Shown one piece after another: positions 12,169 through 13,992 of a stretch of DNA of 13,992 nucleotides; the first letter of the stretch is position 1; each line of letters starts with the position of its first letter. This DNA is from an uncultured Oscillospiraceae bacterium (GTDB lineage: Bacteria; Bacillota; Clostridia; Oscillospirales; Ruminococcaceae). The translations under genes were made by a program, and so were the position numbers. The DNA lies in NCBI GenBank assembly GCA_900553955.1, contig USFO01000036.1, positions 1 through 13,992 on the forward strand. Reading direction: 5' to 3'. The notes under the pieces were generated by a model. The model was given only the letters and a program-made list of their open reading frames with translations, was not told where the DNA came from and made no database searches.

Positions 12169-13110
12169 ATGCCCGCAGCAACCGAGCTTAAAAAGCAGCT
12201 TTCCGCCGCCGCTGCGGAGGGTTTACTTTCTCATGCCGTACTTATCGAGGGAGAACCCGGGGTGGGCAAGCGGGAGCTTGCTCTTTGGCTTTGCAAGGCG
12301 CTGCTTTGCAAAAGCCAAAATCCGCCCTGCGGGCACTGCTCCGTATGCAAAAAGGTCGACGGCGGCAACCACCCGGATGTGGAAATTTACGAGGGAACCG
12401 GAACGGCAAGAGGTTTTTCCATAGATAAGGTCAGGGAGATAAAAGGCTCCCTTTGGCTTGCGCCGAACGAGTCCGACATAAAAATCTACGTTCTTCTTGA
12501 CATTCAGGACATGGGCGTGGAGGCGCAGAACGCCTTGCTCAAGTCCCTTGAGGAGCCTCCGGAGCATGTGAGGTTCGTTATGACCTGCCAAAACGCCGGA
12601 ATGCTCCTTGATACCATAATCAGCCGCTGCACTCTCTATAAGCTTGAGCCTTTTTCCGACGAGGAATGTGCTCTGCGCCTTAAAAATCTGCTGCCGGAGC
12701 TTTCCGCCGAGGACGCGGAGCTTTTGGCGACGGCATACGGCGGAAATTTGGGCAGAGCAAAGACCGCCTTCGAGGAGGGAAAGCTTTCTCTCGTTCAGTT
12801 TGCGGCGAAAACCCCGGAGCTTATCCGCACGGCGAAAACCTACAACCTTGCGGCGGGAATTACCGCCGAAGCGGGGGACAGAGCCGCCCTGTGCGAATAT
12901 ATCGAAGCTTTGGGCAACATAATCGGGCGCCGCGGCGTGAATTTCGCCGCCGGAAAGGCTGCGCCCGCAAGAATAAAACCCGCTCAGGCGGTAAAATCCA
13001 TGGAAATATTATCTCGGGGAAAGGAAGCCCTGCTGCAAAACTGTATGCCGGAGCTTATCCAAAGCTGGATTTGCGCGAACCTTTCCGCCGTGCTCGGAGG
13101 AAATTTATGA
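12169..13110 (+). CDS. holB: DNA polymerase III subunit delta'
   Basis: The 313-residue protein is the delta' subunit of the clamp loader, which with delta and tau/gamma loads the beta sliding clamp. It has the AAA+ layout with a P-loop-like GEPGVGKR (28-35; Arg replaces the usual Ser/Thr, in keeping with delta' being a non-hydrolysing subunit), four zinc cysteines (C47, C54, C57, C60), the ALLKSLEEPP segment (122-131) and the SRC motif (152-154) that serves as arginine finger for the neighbouring subunit. It starts 5 bases after darA with a modest site (GAGAAGG) overlapping the darA end, so translation is probably coupled. Its stop overlaps the ricT start (ATGA). Confidence 0.96.
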   Translation: MPAATELKKQLSAAAAEGLLSHAVLIEGEPGVGKRELALWLCKALLCKSQNPPCGHCSVCKKVDGGNHPDVEIYEGTGTARGFSIDKVREIKGSLWLAPNESDIKIYVLLDIQDMGVEAQNALLKSLEEPPEHVRFVMTCQNAGMLLDTIISRCTLYKLEPFSDEECALRLKNLLPELSAEDAELLATAYGGNLGRAKTAFEEGKLSLVQFAAKTPELIRTAKTYNLAAGITAEAGDRAALCEYIEALGNIIGRRGVNFAAGKAAPARIKPAQAVKSMEILSRGKEALLQNCMPELIQSWICANLSAVLGGNL

Positions 13111-13946
13111 GCGATAAAACAGAAGTCATCGGCGTCCGCTTTAAGGAAGTGGGCAAGGTGTATTATTTCGACCCTGACGGTGTGCAGTATTCCATCGGCG
13201 ACAAGGTTATAGTGGAAACCAGCCGCGGCAAGGAATGCGGCGAGGTCGCCGCGGATAACCGCTTCGTGGATAATTCCAGGGTCGTTCCGCCCCTTAAAAA
13301 AGTCATACGCATGGCGAACACGGCCGACTTGGAGCGTCTGAAGCAAAACCGCGCCTATGAGGAACAGGCAATTAAAAAATGCGAGGAAAAGGTCGCCGCC
13401 CGCGGTCTTGATATGAAGCTTGTGGGGGCGGAATACGCCTTTGACGGCAGCAAGATTATATTCTACTTCACCGCGGACGGCAGAGTTGACTTCCGCGAGC
13501 TTGTCAAGGATCTTGCGGCGGCGTTCCGCACCAGAATAGAGCTTCGGCAGATAGGCGTTCGCGACGAAGCAAAAATGCTTGGCGGACTCGGCATTTGCGG
13601 CAGGCCGTTCTGCTGCTCGTCCTTCCTCGGCGAATTTATTCCGGTTTCCGTAAAGATGGCAAAGGAGCAGGGACTTTCCCTGAACCCCACCAAAATCTCC
13701 GGAACCTGCGGCCGCCTTATGTGCTGCCTCAAATACGAGCAGGACGGCTATGAGGAGCTTATCCGCACAACGCCCAAAGTGGGCGCATACGTCAAGACCC
13801 CGGAGGGCTGCGGAACGGTATCCGACCTGAACCTTATGACCGTAATGCTGACCGTAAAAATGGACGATTCACCCGATGGCGCGCCGAAAACCTTCCATAA
13901 AACCAAGGTTCGCGTTCTGCGCCGGGAAAAAGACAGCGAGGAATAA
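13107..13946 (+). CDS. ricT: RicT (YaaT), PSP1-domain protein of the Y-complex
   Basis: The 279-residue protein matches RicT (about 275). In B. subtilis RicT, RicA and RicF form an iron-sulfur complex that promotes RNase Y cleavage and influences sporulation, competence and biofilm decisions. The PSP1 region carries the conserved cysteines GICGRPFCC (162-170) and GTCGRLMCC (199-207). ATG 13107 overlaps the holB stop and has GGAGG at 13096-13100; the frame is open upstream within holB from 12891, but that extension is unrelated to the family. It is the last gene of the operon. ricA and ricF are not in this window. Confidence 0.96.
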   Translation: MSDKTEVIGVRFKEVGKVYYFDPDGVQYSIGDKVIVETSRGKECGEVAADNRFVDNSRVVPPLKKVIRMANTADLERLKQNRAYEEQAIKKCEEKVAARGLDMKLVGAEYAFDGSKIIFYFTADGRVDFRELVKDLAAAFRTRIELRQIGVRDEAKMLGGLGICGRPFCCSSFLGEFIPVSVKMAKEQGLSLNPTKISGTCGRLMCCLKYEQDGYEELIRTTPKVGAYVKTPEGCGTVSDLNLMTVMLTVKMDDSPDGAPKTFHKTKVRVLRREKDSEE

Positions 13947-13950
13947 AAAA

Positions 13951-13992
13951 AGCCCCCGCCCGCTCCGAAAGGAGCGGGCGGGGGGTTGCTTT
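13951..13992 (+). terminator. Strong intrinsic terminator after ricT
   Basis: A 14-bp GC-rich stem (13953-13966 with 13971-13984) is closed by a GAAA tetraloop and followed by GTTGCTTT up to the window end, with an A-run before it. The T-tract is short and interrupted within the window and may continue beyond. It starts 4 bases after the ricT stop and marks the end of the operon. Confidence 0.9.

Noticed and set aside
12891..13106. Upstream start for ricT inside holB
   Set aside because: RicT length and the GGAGG at 13096-13100 fit ATG 13107; the extra 72 residues are out-of-frame holB sequence.

Overview
This window reads as chromosomal DNA from a Gram-positive anaerobe, most likely a gut-type clostridium (Bacillota, Clostridia, Oscillospirales-like). 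This rests on four things: AGGAGG-type ribosome binding sites before most genes, TTGACA/TATAAT promoters with 17-18 bp spacers, a moderately GC-rich composition, and a yaaO-darA-holB-ricT gene order recalling Bacillus subtilis. There is no rRNA or other marker to place it more closely, and nothing here looks like phage, transposase or CRISPR. It is mostly housekeeping DNA with a few odd features.

Left part (1-4163). A divergent minus-strand RNA gene runs off the left edge. It begins like a tRNA-Ser(CGA) behind a strong promoter but departs from tRNA form after the anticodon loop. Facing right, a consensus promoter with a perfect 11-bp-arm palindrome near its start site leads into a CNNM/CorC (HlyC-type) membrane protein. 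Next comes a YgeW-family carbamoyltransferase with its own promoter; it has lost the carbamoyl-phosphate binding motifs. The 363-bp gap behind it holds a cluster of GTGCTCA heptamers and a run of REP-like hairpins. A sugar nucleotidyltransferase-like gene follows.

Middle (4164-7147). rpmE (L31) has its own promoter and faces a minus-strand pair, pgcA-yigZ. The two converge on one bidirectional terminator. pgcA and comM diverge from a 296-bp region with a promoter in each direction, a 10-bp direct repeat and a doubtful 50-codon ORF.

Right part (7148-13992). Seven genes on the plus strand are tightly packed, with overlaps of 4 and 14 bp and gaps of 1 to 38 bp: comM, a short QueG-like iron-sulfur protein, a FemX-type peptidoglycan aminoacyltransferase, a YaaO-type PLP decarboxylase, darA (c-di-AMP receptor), holB (DNA polymerase III delta') and ricT. 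A promoter lies before comM and a strong terminator follows ricT, so they probably form one operon. Compared with B. subtilis, tmk and yaaR are missing and comM, the QueG-like gene and femX sit upstream. The operon thus combines DNA processing, tRNA or cofactor redox chemistry, cell-wall cross-bridging and c-di-AMP sensing. I did not find a clearly new multi-gene system. The best leads are the tRNA-like gene, the degenerate YgeW paralogue, the GTGCTCA heptamer and the composition of the seven-gene operon.
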